Assembly (NCBI RefSeq): GCF_005116505.1
Contig: NZ_SWBR01000002.1
Coordinates: 558,314-622,313 of the forward strand
Length of the DNA stretch: 64,000 nucleotides
Source: Pedobacter polaris
GTDB lineage: Bacteria; Bacteroidota; Bacteroidia; Sphingobacteriales; Sphingobacteriaceae
Direction: 5' to 3'
The first letter of the stretch is position 1; each line of letters opens with the position of its first letter. Under the pieces are notes generated by a model. It was not told the origin of the DNA, did no database searches, and saw nothing but the letters and a program-made list of their open reading frames with translations. Shown piece by piece: positions 38,901 to 46,262 of this stretch. Both the position numbers and the translations under genes were made by a program.

Positions 38901-39170
38901 ATGGATAAAGAAATTGGCTCTTTAGAAGTAGGGAAATTAGGAGATTTGGTAATAATGGACTCCAATCCTTTAGATGACATTAGAAATTCTGAGAAGATAA
39001 AATATGTAATGGTTAATGGGAGGTTATATGATAGCATGACGATGAATGAAACAGGAACTAGAGAGAAAGTTCGTTCAAAACTTTGGTTTGAATTAGATAA
39101 AGGTGTTTCATTTTCTATTCCTTACAAACTATCTGAAACCTGGACTTTTACTGTTCCTAATTGCGACTAG
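35919..39170 (+). CDS. Secreted TolB-propeller / amidohydrolase fusion
   Basis: A 1083-residue exported protein (signal ends SVAAQ, about residue 19). Residues ~45-620 hold PD40 propeller blades (VSPDGQEIVFDLLGDIYKM, FSPNGKYISYTSDKSGGDNIW, VSPDGKFLYFSED and others). From ~650 an amidohydrolase-superfamily domain follows: LLENNKIIAVG, the metal site DVHAHLRTSPDG, EHS near residue 865, the NLGAHGQIQGLG strand and the closing GSLEVGKLGDLVIMDSNPL. Such fusions are common in Bacteroidetes and are thought to act on peptides or cyclic amides in the periplasm, but substrates are not established. It is a single gene, divergent from recQ; its stop codon touches the repeat at 39169. Confidence 0.88.
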   Translation: MNKFFLFTSCLFITFSVAAQDKKEATKWDIEQYKGQTKTFTINTDEGTWMNLDVSPDGQEIVFDLLGDIYKMSISGGPAKLISGGIAYDVQPRFSPNGKYISYTSDKSGGDNIWIMDREGGNRKQITKETFRLLNNATWMPNSEYIIARKHFTGSRSLGAGEMWMYSIYGGDGVQLTKRKNDQQDAGEPNVSPDGKFLYFSEDVSPGPNFEYSKDPNGLIYAIRQLDLTTGKLTNLIAEQGGSARPQISPDGKFMAYVKRVRLKSALYIQNIKTGEQWPLTEELTHDQQETWAVFGVYPNFAWTPDSKKIIFYAKGKIKQIDLNNLYVSDIPFEVNSQQTIQQSLHFEHKVFSPEISVKMIRQLTTSPDGKMVVFNAAGYLYKKELPNGVPERLTTGLDFEFEPEFSPDGKFVVYTTWSDEFKGSIKRTELKSGKTISLTDEKGYYYSPSYSNKGDKIVFRKGGGNETLGLTYSKNTGVFIISSNGGAKTLISESGIKPIFNSDDTRIYFQGYDASKKAYKSMDLNGGNERTHYTSQYANQFIPSPDGKWMAFTELFNVYITPMVTTGIPMDLSASNKSIPLARVTKDAGTYLHWSSDSKKLFWTLGEQYYNREIKNTFSFIEGAPQVLPELDTAGIAIGLKLKADAPTGLLALKGARIITMKGDEVIEEGTILLENNKIIAVGKTADVIVPSDAKVVDVNGKTIMPGIIDVHAHLRTSPDGISPQQDWSYLANLAFGVTTSHDPSSNTEMVFSQSEMLKAGRMIGPRLYSTGSILYGADGDFKVVINSLDDALSHLKRLKAVGAFSVKSYNQPRRDQRQQILEAAKQLKMEVVPEGGSTFFHNMNMIADGHTGIEHSIPVAPVYKDVVNFWKNTSVAYTPTLIVAYGGQWGENYWYDRTNVWENERLLNFTPRSIIDSRSRRRTTSEYGDYGHIEVAKTVKQLADAGTKINLGAHGQIQGLGAHWELWMFVQGGATPLQAIRNATLNGANYLGMDKEIGSLEVGKLGDLVIMDSNPLDDIRNSEKIKYVMVNGRLYDSMTMNETGTREKVRSKLWFELDKGVSFSIPYKLSETWTFTVPNCD

Positions 39171-39422
39171 AAGTTTTTTATGCTTGTTTTGTCATTCCGA
39201 CTTCGTAGTTTGTCATTCCGACTTTGGAAGAATCTGTTGGGTTGTTTTATTGTTATAGATTCTTCGCTTCGCTCTGAATGACAAAATTGGCAATGAGAAG
39301 TTTTTTACCCTGTTTTGTCATTCCGACTTTGGAGTTTGTCATTCCGACTTCGGAGGAATCTATTGTGTTATTTTATTGTTATAGATTCTTCGCTTCGCTC
39401 TGAATGACAAAATGTTCTGAAT
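39169..39422. repeat. Two tandem 127-base copies of the GTCATTCCGAC hairpin repeat
   Basis: Two units (39169-39295 and 39296-39422) start with AGAAGTTTTTTA, contain GTCATTCCGACTT twice, then GAATCT, a TTATTGTTATAGATTCTTCG stretch and GCTCTGAATGAC. The arms GTCATTC/GAATGAC and AGAATCT/AGATTCT let each unit fold. The first unit begins inside the stop codon of the preceding gene. The partial third GAATGAC (39419-39425) suggests further slippage. Confidence 0.85.
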
Positions 39423-39440
39423 GACAATTATTTAAAAATA

Positions 39441-39893
39441 ATGACCGAAATAATTCTTTACACTTCTATCAATGCGCCTATTCAAATTGTATTTGATTGT
39501 GCACGTAGTATAGACATCCATCAGTTATCTACTGCAAAAACCAACGAAAAAGCAATTGCAGGAAGATTGAGTGGTCTGTGTGAATTAGGAGATGAAGTAA
39601 CTTGGAGAGCTAAACATTTCGGGATTTATCAAACATTAAGCTCAAAAATAACTAAACTAAAAGCACCTTTCTACTTTCAAGATTGTATGGTAAAAGGGGC
39701 GTTTAGCTTCATTAAACATGACCATTATTTTGAGGAGAAAAAAGGAGTTACTGAGATGAAAGATGTATTCTCCTATGGCGTTCCTTATGGGATATTTGGG
39801 GAATTTTTTAATAAAATTATCCTTAACAAATATATGATAGCTTTGTTAACTGAGAGAAATAGAGTGATTAAAGAGGTTGCGGAGAAAGAATAA
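39441..39893 (+). CDS. SRPBCC (START-like) family protein
   Basis: A 150-residue cytoplasmic protein. The opening TEIILYTSINAPIQIVFDCARSIDIHQLS and the later FYFQDCMVKGAFSFIKHDHYFEEKKGVTEMKDVFSY follow the helix-grip fold of SRPBCC ligand-binding proteins (COG4276-like). The hydrophobic cavity binds an unknown small molecule or lipid. It is a lone gene between repeat blocks. No catalytic residues are apparent. Confidence 0.75.
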   Translation: MTEIILYTSINAPIQIVFDCARSIDIHQLSTAKTNEKAIAGRLSGLCELGDEVTWRAKHFGIYQTLSSKITKLKAPFYFQDCMVKGAFSFIKHDHYFEEKKGVTEMKDVFSYGVPYGIFGEFFNKIILNKYMIALLTERNRVIKEVAEKE

Positions 39894-39902
39894 TGTAAAA
39901 CT

Positions 39903-39966
39903 CGTCCTGCTGGATTTATTTCAGCATCTTTTTCATGCCAGACCCTGAAATAAATTCAGGGTGACG
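39903..39966. repeat. CTGAAATAAATTCAGG hairpin repeat (copy 1)
   Basis: CGTCCTGCTGGATTTATTTC and CTGAAATAAATTCAGGGTGA face each other as near-complementary arms around GCATCT...AGACC. A second copy in the same orientation is at 42240-42353, on the other side of the radical SAM gene. Confidence 0.75.
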
Positions 39967-39973
39967 TTAACAT

Positions 39974-42175
39974 TTACAAAACAAGCAAGCCAAACTCTCT
40001 CAACGTATGAATCGGTTTGGAATACCAGAACAATTCAAAATGTTCTATCGTGTTTTCAAAATCAGTTTTGATTTCTTGAAAAGTCAAGACCTTCTCGTTT
40101 ACAACAGAAATCTTCTCTAAAATAGAAACCAACCACTCTCCTTCTTTTTTATTGGTTTGAATGCTGTAAGTTTCCTTTTTACTATGAAAATTTAAAATCA
40201 TCATATCCCAAGTATTGCCTTTTTTAGATTTGGTAAAGATTTCTATTGTTGGTTTCCCTCCTAACCAAACTATTTTGGCTGTAGGTTTAACATTGAAATT
40301 TTCATCAGTTTGTAAAGCACTGTCAATAAAATTAGATGGAATAGAAGTTCTAGGAATTTTAAAATCAAACCAATCTTGCAGTTTGTAATCAAAACAAATG
40401 CCGTGCATAAAGTTGAAAAGCGATTTTTTCAGTCCGAAGCTGAACTTGTTATGGTCTATCCCAGTTTTATCAGTGTAATTGATATCATTATTGGCAAATG
40501 TTCCAATTTCTTCAGTTTCTTTTACCACACCAAACTTTTCAGGATATAATCCAACTGGACTATGAGCCGTCATTGCAAATTGATGCCAGAAACCAGATTG
40601 TAAAACCCCAACTTCAAATAACTGACGAACCATTTCTAAACTATCAACAGTTTCTTGAACAGTTTGAGTTGGATAACCATACATTAAATAAGCATGAACC
40701 ATTATTCCGGCTTCAGTAAAGTTTCTTGTTACTTTAGCCACTTGTTCTACCGTTACGCCTTTATCAATCAGTTTTAATAACCGATCAGATGCAACTTCTA
40801 AGCCACCAGATACTGCTATGCAACCAGATGCCTTTAACAGTAAACATAAATCTTGCGTAAAGCTTTTCTCGAAACGAATGTTCGTCCACCACGTAACCGA
40901 AATCTTTCTTCGTAAAATCTCTAATGCTACTTCACGCATTAAGGCCGGTGGTGCAGCTTCATCCACAAAGTGAAACCCATTCTGGCCTGTTTTTCCAGCT
41001 AAGTCTTCAATTCTATCTACAATGAGCTTTGCTGCAACAGGTTCATAAACTTTAATATAATCGAGAGAAATATCACAAAAAGTGCATTTACCCCAATAAC
41101 AACCATGTGCCATTGTGAGTTTGTTCCAACGACCATCACTCCACATTCTATGCATCGGATTTACAATCTCAATAACAGAAATATACTTGTCTAATTGTAA
41201 GTCAGTATAATCTGGGGTACCAACATCGGCTTGCTTGTAGTCGTTTTTTAAAGCGTCATTTCTATAAATAACCTCTCCATTCTCTAATAAAAAAGTTCTT
41301 TTATAGAGGTTAAATTCGTCGCCTCTCCTAATCGCATTGTACAACAATTCGATTGGTAACTCTCCATCATCTAAAGTAATGTAATCGAAAAATTCGAAAA
41401 CCCTTTTATCAGCTAATGAGCGTAATTCTGTATTTGGGAAACCACCACCCATAGATATTTTAATATGTGGATAGTTTTGTTTTACATATTGTGCACAGCG
41501 AAATGCCGAATATAAATTACCAGGAAAAGGGACAGAGATAAGGAATAATTGAGGTTGAACTTCTTCTATCCTATTTTTAAGGATATCTATTAGAATTCTA
41601 TCTATATAAGTAGCTCCCTCATTTAAAGCCTGATATAACTCATCAAATGAATTAGCACTTCGCCCCAATCTCTCTGCATAACGACTAAAACCAAAATTTG
41701 GGTCTATACATTCTACAATAAAATCAGAAATATCTTCTAAATAAAGTGTAGCTAAATGCTTGGCTTTATCTTGCGTTCCCATTGCACCAAAAGCCCAATC
41801 TAACTCTTCTAATTGTGCAAATCGAGAAGCTTCTGGCAAATAATCTTCCTGACAAATCTGTAAAGCTAAAGTCGGATTTTTCCCCTGCAAGAAAGCAATA
41901 ACGGCATCTATGGTTTTAAGGTATTCTTCTTTTAAAGAAATGATTCGTTGAATGTTGAAAGATGGTGGTACTGCACTTCGACTGCGCTCAGCGTGACAAA
42001 ACAAGTTTAACAAACCGTTTTTTGAAAACAGCGCTAAAATAACTTCGATACCTAAATCGGCTTGAGTTGAGGAAATTCCTTTTGTATTTAAAAAACCTTT
42101 AATATACGCAGTTGCTGGATACGGTGTATTCAGTTGTGTAAATGGCGGTGTAATTAAAAGAAGGTCGCTTTTCAA
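39974..42175 (-). CDS. B12-binding-domain radical SAM protein
   Basis: A ~733-residue protein. The N-terminal part (LLLITPPFTQLNTPYPATAYIKGFL) and ISMGGGFPN at about 245 form a cobalamin-binding-like Rossmann region, followed by a radical SAM barrel. The cluster motif reads CYWGKCTFC, i.e. Cx4Cx2C rather than Cx3Cx2C. HFVDEAAPP and CIAVSGGLEVASDRLL are typical later strands. The reaction is unknown; family members do methylations and ring rearrangements. Residues ~60-70 (FCHAERSRSAVPP) are encoded by a copy of a dispersed repeat. The frame has no ATG: a TTG at 42193 overlaps the -7 box TATTTTTG (42198-42191), so I prefer the next TTG at 42175. Confidence 0.82.
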   Translation of the reverse strand: MKSDLLLITPPFTQLNTPYPATAYIKGFLNTKGISSTQADLGIEVILALFSKNGLLNLFCHAERSRSAVPPSFNIQRIISLKEEYLKTIDAVIAFLQGKNPTLALQICQEDYLPEASRFAQLEELDWAFGAMGTQDKAKHLATLYLEDISDFIVECIDPNFGFSRYAERLGRSANSFDELYQALNEGATYIDRILIDILKNRIEEVQPQLFLISVPFPGNLYSAFRCAQYVKQNYPHIKISMGGGFPNTELRSLADKRVFEFFDYITLDDGELPIELLYNAIRRGDEFNLYKRTFLLENGEVIYRNDALKNDYKQADVGTPDYTDLQLDKYISVIEIVNPMHRMWSDGRWNKLTMAHGCYWGKCTFCDISLDYIKVYEPVAAKLIVDRIEDLAGKTGQNGFHFVDEAAPPALMREVALEILRRKISVTWWTNIRFEKSFTQDLCLLLKASGCIAVSGGLEVASDRLLKLIDKGVTVEQVAKVTRNFTEAGIMVHAYLMYGYPTQTVQETVDSLEMVRQLFEVGVLQSGFWHQFAMTAHSPVGLYPEKFGVVKETEEIGTFANNDINYTDKTGIDHNKFSFGLKKSLFNFMHGICFDYKLQDWFDFKIPRTSIPSNFIDSALQTDENFNVKPTAKIVWLGGKPTIEIFTKSKKGNTWDMMILNFHSKKETYSIQTNKKEGEWLVSILEKISVVNEKVLTFQEIKTDFENTIEHFELFWYSKPIHTLREFGLLVL
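41973..41999. repeat. Repeat fragment inside the radical SAM coding sequence
   Basis: TTCGACTGCGCTCAGCGTGA on the + strand matches the intergenic word TTCGACTACGCTCAAGATGA at 43643 in 16 of 20 positions. In the gene it is read on the minus strand as HAERSRSA without breaking the frame. Confidence 0.75.
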
Positions 42176-42190
42176 AGGATTTGTTTTCTG

Positions 42191-42198
42191 CAAAAATA
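42191..42198 (-). promoter_or_regulatory. -7 box of the radical SAM gene
   Basis: TATTTTTG on the minus strand matches TAnnTTTG exactly. It places the transcript start near 42185, downstream of the first possible TTG codon. Confidence 0.4.
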
Positions 42199-42239
42199 CA
42201 GGAATTTTAAGATTAAACTAATTTGCATTTTTAAGGCTA

Positions 42240-42353
42240 CGTCTTGCTGAATTTTTCAGCAGCATTTATTTGTTTTTTATCTTCAAGTAAGCTTCGCTTT
42301 TTATTTCATTATCTGCCTTGCAGGGAAGACCCTGAAATAAATTCAGGGTGACG
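42240..42353. repeat. CTGAAATAAATTCAGG hairpin repeat (copy 2, with insert)
   Basis: It starts CGTCTTGCTGAATTTTTCAG and ends ACCCTGAAATAAATTCAGGG then TGACG, as at 39903-39966. The arms here are separated by a longer AT-rich stretch (about 75 bases). Confidence 0.65.
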
Positions 42354-42356
42354 CAA

Positions 42357-43547
42357 TTACAAATTCTGTGCAATTACAAAACCACTTGCCCAAGCCCATT
42401 GAAAGTTATAACCCCCAAGCCAGCCTGTTACATCCATACATTCGCCACCAAAATATAAGCCAGGTATCTTTTTGCATTCTAATGTTTTGCTAGAAATTTC
42501 ATTGGTATCAATTCCACCACGCATCACCTCTGCTTTATCGTAACCTTTGTCGCCTGCTGGCTTAACTTTAAACTCGTGAATGGTCTGATAAACCAACTCC
42601 ATATCAGCTTTGCTTAAATCGGCTACCGTTTTAGTTAAAGGCAAAAACTTACCCAAGGCATCTGTAAATTTCTTTGCATAAAAACGGTTCAGCAGAGTTG
42701 ATAACAATGTTTTCCCGTTTGATTTACGCTCTTCTTCTATCAATTCGAGAATGTTTTGATTGGGTAATAAGTTGATATTAAATACTTCACCCCTACGCCA
42801 ATAAGATGAGATTTGTAAAATTGCAGGACCGCTCAAGCCCCAATGTGTAAATAGAATATTCTCTTCAAATGAGATCTCATCATTACTTACCTCACAAAAA
42901 ACGGAGTTTCCAGAAAGTTGTGCATACCAATCTTCATCCTTACCCGTAATGGTTAAAGGAACTAATGCTGGAGCGGTTTCTATAATTTTTAATCCATTGT
43001 TACGAGCAAACCTTAAAGCAAAATCAGTTGCACCCATTTTCGGAATTGGTAATCCACCACTTGCAATAACTACTTTTGGAGCAGAAATAGTTTTCACTTT
43101 ATCTCCAACAGTATAGCTCAAGATAAAACCTTTTTCATTTTGTTCAATGTCTTTTACATCTGTATTACACCAAATTTCCTGCTCCATTTCTTCGCAGAGC
43201 GATATAAAAACTTCGACTATGTCTTTGGCATTTTTATCTTCAGGAAATAACTGACCTAATGTTTTTTCTTTACCAATGATGCCGTAGGTTTCAAAAAAAT
43301 TGATGGTGTCTTCAACAGTCCATTGATTAAAAGACGATTTTAAAAAATGGGGATTAGCAGAGATAAACTGTTCTGTGGTTGCCCATTGATTGGTATAATT
43401 ACATCTTCCGCCACCAGAAATTAAGATTTTAGCACCTGGTTTACTGTTCTTTTCGAGTACAATTACTTTTTTACCTAAAAAACCAGCTTGTACTGCACAC
43501 ATTAATCCACAAGCACCGGCACCAATAATTATTGCATCTGCATCCAT
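42357..43547 (-). CDS. BaiN/HI0933-family FAD-dependent oxidoreductase
   Basis: A 396-residue flavoprotein. The N-terminal DADAIIIGAGACGLMCAVQAGFLGKKVIVLEKN holds the GxGxxG FAD motif, and KILISGGGRCNYTN is the signature of the HI0933/BaiN group. The C-terminal part shows GGIDTNEISSKTLECKKIPGLYFGGECMDVTGWLGGYNFQWAWASG, which closes the FAD site. The physiological substrate is unknown for most members; bile-acid reduction was shown only for BaiN-type enzymes. The ATG at 43547 is preferred; the frame continues four codons up to a TTG at 43559. Confidence 0.9.
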   Translation of the reverse strand: MDADAIIIGAGACGLMCAVQAGFLGKKVIVLEKNSKPGAKILISGGGRCNYTNQWATTEQFISANPHFLKSSFNQWTVEDTINFFETYGIIGKEKTLGQLFPEDKNAKDIVEVFISLCEEMEQEIWCNTDVKDIEQNEKGFILSYTVGDKVKTISAPKVVIASGGLPIPKMGATDFALRFARNNGLKIIETAPALVPLTITGKDEDWYAQLSGNSVFCEVSNDEISFEENILFTHWGLSGPAILQISSYWRRGEVFNINLLPNQNILELIEEERKSNGKTLLSTLLNRFYAKKFTDALGKFLPLTKTVADLSKADMELVYQTIHEFKVKPAGDKGYDKAEVMRGGIDTNEISSKTLECKKIPGLYFGGECMDVTGWLGGYNFQWAWASGFVIAQNL

Positions 43548-43609
43548 ATTTAAGTTCAAAGTTAAAAGTTTTTAAGTTGAAAGTTAATAATAGCACAAAT
43601 GTTTGTTTA

Positions 43610-43696
43610 TAGCCCCAATTGAAGCGACATCCTTTTTTGTTCCTTCGACTACGCTCAAGATGACAACAAAAAAGATATAGCGGAAAGCGGGACTGA
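43610..43696. repeat. Nested intergenic repeat
   Basis: An outer hairpin CTTTTTTGTT (43632-43641) / AACAAAAAAG (43665-43674), flanked by AGCCCCAATTGAAGCGACAT and GATATAGCGGAAAGCGGGAC, carries in its loop the CTTCGACTACGCTCAAGATG word found inside the radical SAM gene. One repeat appears to have landed in the loop of another. Confidence 0.6.
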
Positions 43697-43780
43697 TTTT
43701 AGATAGCTGCACTAACCTTGCGCTTCAAAAAATTGACAAGGCTTCATTTAACAAAATCACAAATGGCGTTTATTTTTTGT

Positions 43781-43788
43781 TATTTTTG
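43781..43788 (+). promoter_or_regulatory. -7 box of purK-purE
   Basis: TATTTTTG then CA matches the extended TAnnTTTGC box, 23 bases before the purK ATG. A -33 TTTG is not evident at the expected spacing. Confidence 0.45.
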
Positions 43789-43811
43789 CAGCTTATCAAT
43801 CTATTTAGATA

Positions 43812-44951
43812 ATGGCAAAACAAATAAGCGAGTTAAAATTAGGAATATTAGGTGGCGGACAGCTGGGCAGAATGCTGATACAAGAAGCCATCAACTATAA
43901 TTTAACCACTTTAGTTTTAGATCCAGACCCAGATGCGCCTTGCAAAAGCATAGCTAACAAGTTTGAATGTGGTTCTATCACAGATTTTGATACCGTTTAC
44001 AACTTCGGTAAAAAGGCAGATATCATTACCATTGAAATTGAAAAGGTAAATATTGAAGCTTTAGAGCAATTAGAAAAAGAAGGTAAAGTGGTATTTCCTC
44101 AATCTCGGGTTATTCGCTTAATTCAAGATAAAGGCGTACAAAAACAGTTTTTTAAGGAAAACGATATTCCTACTGCTCCTTTTCAATTGGTAAATTCAAA
44201 AGAAGACTTATTAAGTACCAATTTTACTTATCCTTATATTTTAAAACAACGTAGGGATGGTTATGATGGTAAAGGAGTAATGAAAATAAACAGTATTGCT
44301 GAAATTGAAAATGCATTTGATGCTCCTTCCTTAATTGAAGAATTAATAGATTTTGATAAGGAAATAGCGGTAATTGTTGCCAGAAATGCTAATGGTGACA
44401 TGAAAACTTTTCCGATGGTTGAAATGGAATTTAATGCCGAAGCTAACTTGGTAGAATTCTTGATTTCGCCGTCAACTTATCCAGAAGACATACAACAAAG
44501 AGCTGAGAAGATTGCGATAAACATTGCATCGGCTTTAAATATTACAGGTATTTTGGCAGTGGAAATGTTTGTAACCAAAGATGGGAACATCTTAGTTAAT
44601 GAGCTCGCTCCTCGCCCACATAATAGCGGTCACCAAACCATTGAAGGCAATTATGTATCACAGTTTGAACAACATTTGCGTTCTATTTTTAATCTGCCAT
44701 TAGGCGATACTCGATCTATCAATAATGCAGTAATGATTAATTTATTGGGTGAAAAAGGTCATGATGGTTTAGCAAAATATAACGGTTTGGAAAAAATAAT
44801 GGCTATTGATGGGGTTTATGTACATTTATATGGAAAGAAATACACTAAGCCTTTTCGTAAAATGGGACACGTAACAGTAGTTGACCAAAACCGTGACCAT
44901 GCTATTGAAAAAGCAAGATATGTACAACAGACTTTGAAAGTAATTTCATAA
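43812..44951 (+). CDS. purK: 5-(carboxyamino)imidazole ribonucleotide synthase
   Basis: A 379-residue ATP-grasp enzyme that carboxylates AIR with bicarbonate to N5-CAIR in purine synthesis. KLGILGGGQLGRMLIQEA opens the N-terminal domain. YPYILKQRRDGYDGKGVMKI and IEELIDFDKEIAVIVARN form the ATP-grasp fold, and EMFVTKDGNILVNELAPRPHNSGHQTIEG holds the metal-binding Glu/Asn and substrate site. purE follows after 57 bases on the same strand, so the pair acts in sequence. Confidence 0.97.
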   Translation: MAKQISELKLGILGGGQLGRMLIQEAINYNLTTLVLDPDPDAPCKSIANKFECGSITDFDTVYNFGKKADIITIEIEKVNIEALEQLEKEGKVVFPQSRVIRLIQDKGVQKQFFKENDIPTAPFQLVNSKEDLLSTNFTYPYILKQRRDGYDGKGVMKINSIAEIENAFDAPSLIEELIDFDKEIAVIVARNANGDMKTFPMVEMEFNAEANLVEFLISPSTYPEDIQQRAEKIAINIASALNITGILAVEMFVTKDGNILVNELAPRPHNSGHQTIEGNYVSQFEQHLRSIFNLPLGDTRSINNAVMINLLGEKGHDGLAKYNGLEKIMAIDGVYVHLYGKKYTKPFRKMGHVTVVDQNRDHAIEKARYVQQTLKVIS

Positions 44952-45008
44952 AGAAGCTGAAAGACTAAAGCAGAAAGATTAAGGACATTAAGTATTAAAA
45001 CAAACAAT

Positions 45009-45497
45009 ATGAGTGCAAGAGTAGGTATTATAATGGGTAGTAAATCAGATTTAAATGTGATGCAAGATGCTGCTGATATCTGTCAGGAATTTGGTGTTGA
45101 ATTTGAAATGACTGTTGTTTCTGCTCATCGTACGCCAGAACGAATGTTTACCTACGCTAAAAAGGCTGCTCAAAAAGGTTTAAAAGTGATTATTGCTGGT
45201 GCCGGTGGTGCTGCTCATTTACCTGGCATGGTTGCCTCTATAACAACATTACCCGTTATTGGTGTTCCTGTTAAATCTTCAAATTCTATTGATGGTTGGG
45301 ATTCTATCTTATCAATTCTTCAGATGCCAAACGGTATCCCTGTGGCAACCGTTGCCTTAAATGCTGCTAAAAATGCCGGCTTATTGGCTGTTCAGATTTT
45401 GGCAACTGCCGATGACAGTTTAGCACAAAAAATTCAAGCATATAAAGAGGATTTGAAGAAAAAGGTAGAGGAAAGTGCCGAGGAGATGGAAAAATAG
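45009..45497 (+). CDS. purE: N5-carboxyaminoimidazole ribonucleotide mutase
   Basis: A 162-residue class I PurE, which moves the carboxylate of N5-CAIR to give [22 protein letters not shown] (phosphate loop), [15 protein letters not shown] (catalytic His) and [17 protein letters not shown] are diagnostic. The ending is Lys/Glu-rich. It is co-transcribed with purK. Confidence 0.98.
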   Translation: MSARVGIIMGSKSDLNVMQDAADICQEFGVEFEMTVVSAHRTPERMFTYAKKAAQKGLKVIIAGAGGAAHLPGMVASITTLPVIGVPVKSSNSIDGWDSILSILQMPNGIPVATVALNAAKNAGLLAVQILATADDSLAQKIQAYKEDLKKKVEESAEEMEK

Positions 45498-45572
45498 TCC
45501 GAAAGTCCGGATGTCCGTAAGATTAAGTATCATTATCTTTCCGACTTTTCTGACTTGCTGACTTCCGACTAT
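45498..45572. repeat. Inverted-repeat spacer between purE and yqgE
   Basis: AGTCCGAAAGTCCGGATGTC and CCGACTTTTCTGACTTGC, then TGACTTCCGACT, are imperfect complements built from repeated AGTC/GACT words. The block lies between convergent genes and may act as a two-way terminator. Confidence 0.5.
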
Positions 45573-46136
45573 TTAATTCAAACTTGGGTCACTCGGAAAA
45601 TTACTTACATGAGCATATTTCGGACCTAAATTGATGATTACTTCTCGCCAAAGCTCTTCTTCATTATGTGAAAAAACAACATCTTGGTTAAATTTGTCTG
45701 AAACTATCCACGTATTTTCGTTAATTTCTTCAGCCAGTTGGTCTATTCCCCAGCCAGAATAACCTAAAAAGAATTTTACTTCATCTGATGAGATACTATT
45801 GTTGTTTACTAATATTTTAAGTGTTTCGAAATTACCTCCCCAATAAATACCCTTAGCAATTTCTTCACCACTATTTAGTTTATCATAACAGCGATGAATA
45901 AAATGAATTGTGTCTACTTCAACTGGTCCACCAATAAATACCTGAAAATCTGCCTGCCATAAATCGGGCACTAAATCCTTTAATAACAACTGGCTTGGAT
46001 GGTTTAAAATAAAACCTAAAGTACCTTCATCACTATGCTCTGCCATTAAAACAACCGAACGTTTAAAGTTAGGGTCATTTAAAAATGGCTCAGATATCAA
46101 TAGTTTTCCGGTAGCAGGTATTACTTTACTTAACAT
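45573..46136 (-). CDS. YqgE/AlgH family protein (UPF0301)
   Basis: A 187-residue protein with the YqgE pattern: GKLLISEPFLNDPNFKRSVVLMAEHSDEGTLGFILNHPS at the N-terminus, then FIGGPVEVDTIHFIH and FFLGYSGWGIDQLAEEINENTWIV. The family is widespread. A role as transcriptional regulator was proposed for AlgH in Pseudomonas, but biochemical function is unsettled. It is convergent with purE and divergent from pdxH. Confidence 0.93.
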   Translation of the reverse strand: MLSKVIPATGKLLISEPFLNDPNFKRSVVLMAEHSDEGTLGFILNHPSQLLLKDLVPDLWQADFQVFIGGPVEVDTIHFIHRCYDKLNSGEEIAKGIYWGGNFETLKILVNNNSISSDEVKFFLGYSGWGIDQLAEEINENTWIVSDKFNQDVVFSHNEEELWREVIINLGPKYAHVSNFPSDPSLN

Positions 46137-46250
46137 TTGCGAAATTTAAGAAACCATTGTGATTTTACCAAAACAGATGTAGTCGCATTGGTTATTACCA
46201 ATATCAAACAAAATTATATTCTAAATCAGAAAATTAAATAAACTAAAGTC

Positions 46251-46258
46251 TATTTTTG
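46251..46258 (+). promoter_or_regulatory. -7 box of pdxH, leaderless-type
   Basis: TATTTTTG matches TAnnTTTG exactly and ends 4 bases before the pdxH ATG, so the transcript would start at or beside the start codon. Confidence 0.45.
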
Positions 46259-46262
46259 CCTT

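Noticed and set aside
39169-39422. Possible CRISPR array
   Set aside because: Only two 127-base units with no distinct spacers; the units are self-complementary and match dispersed copies elsewhere.
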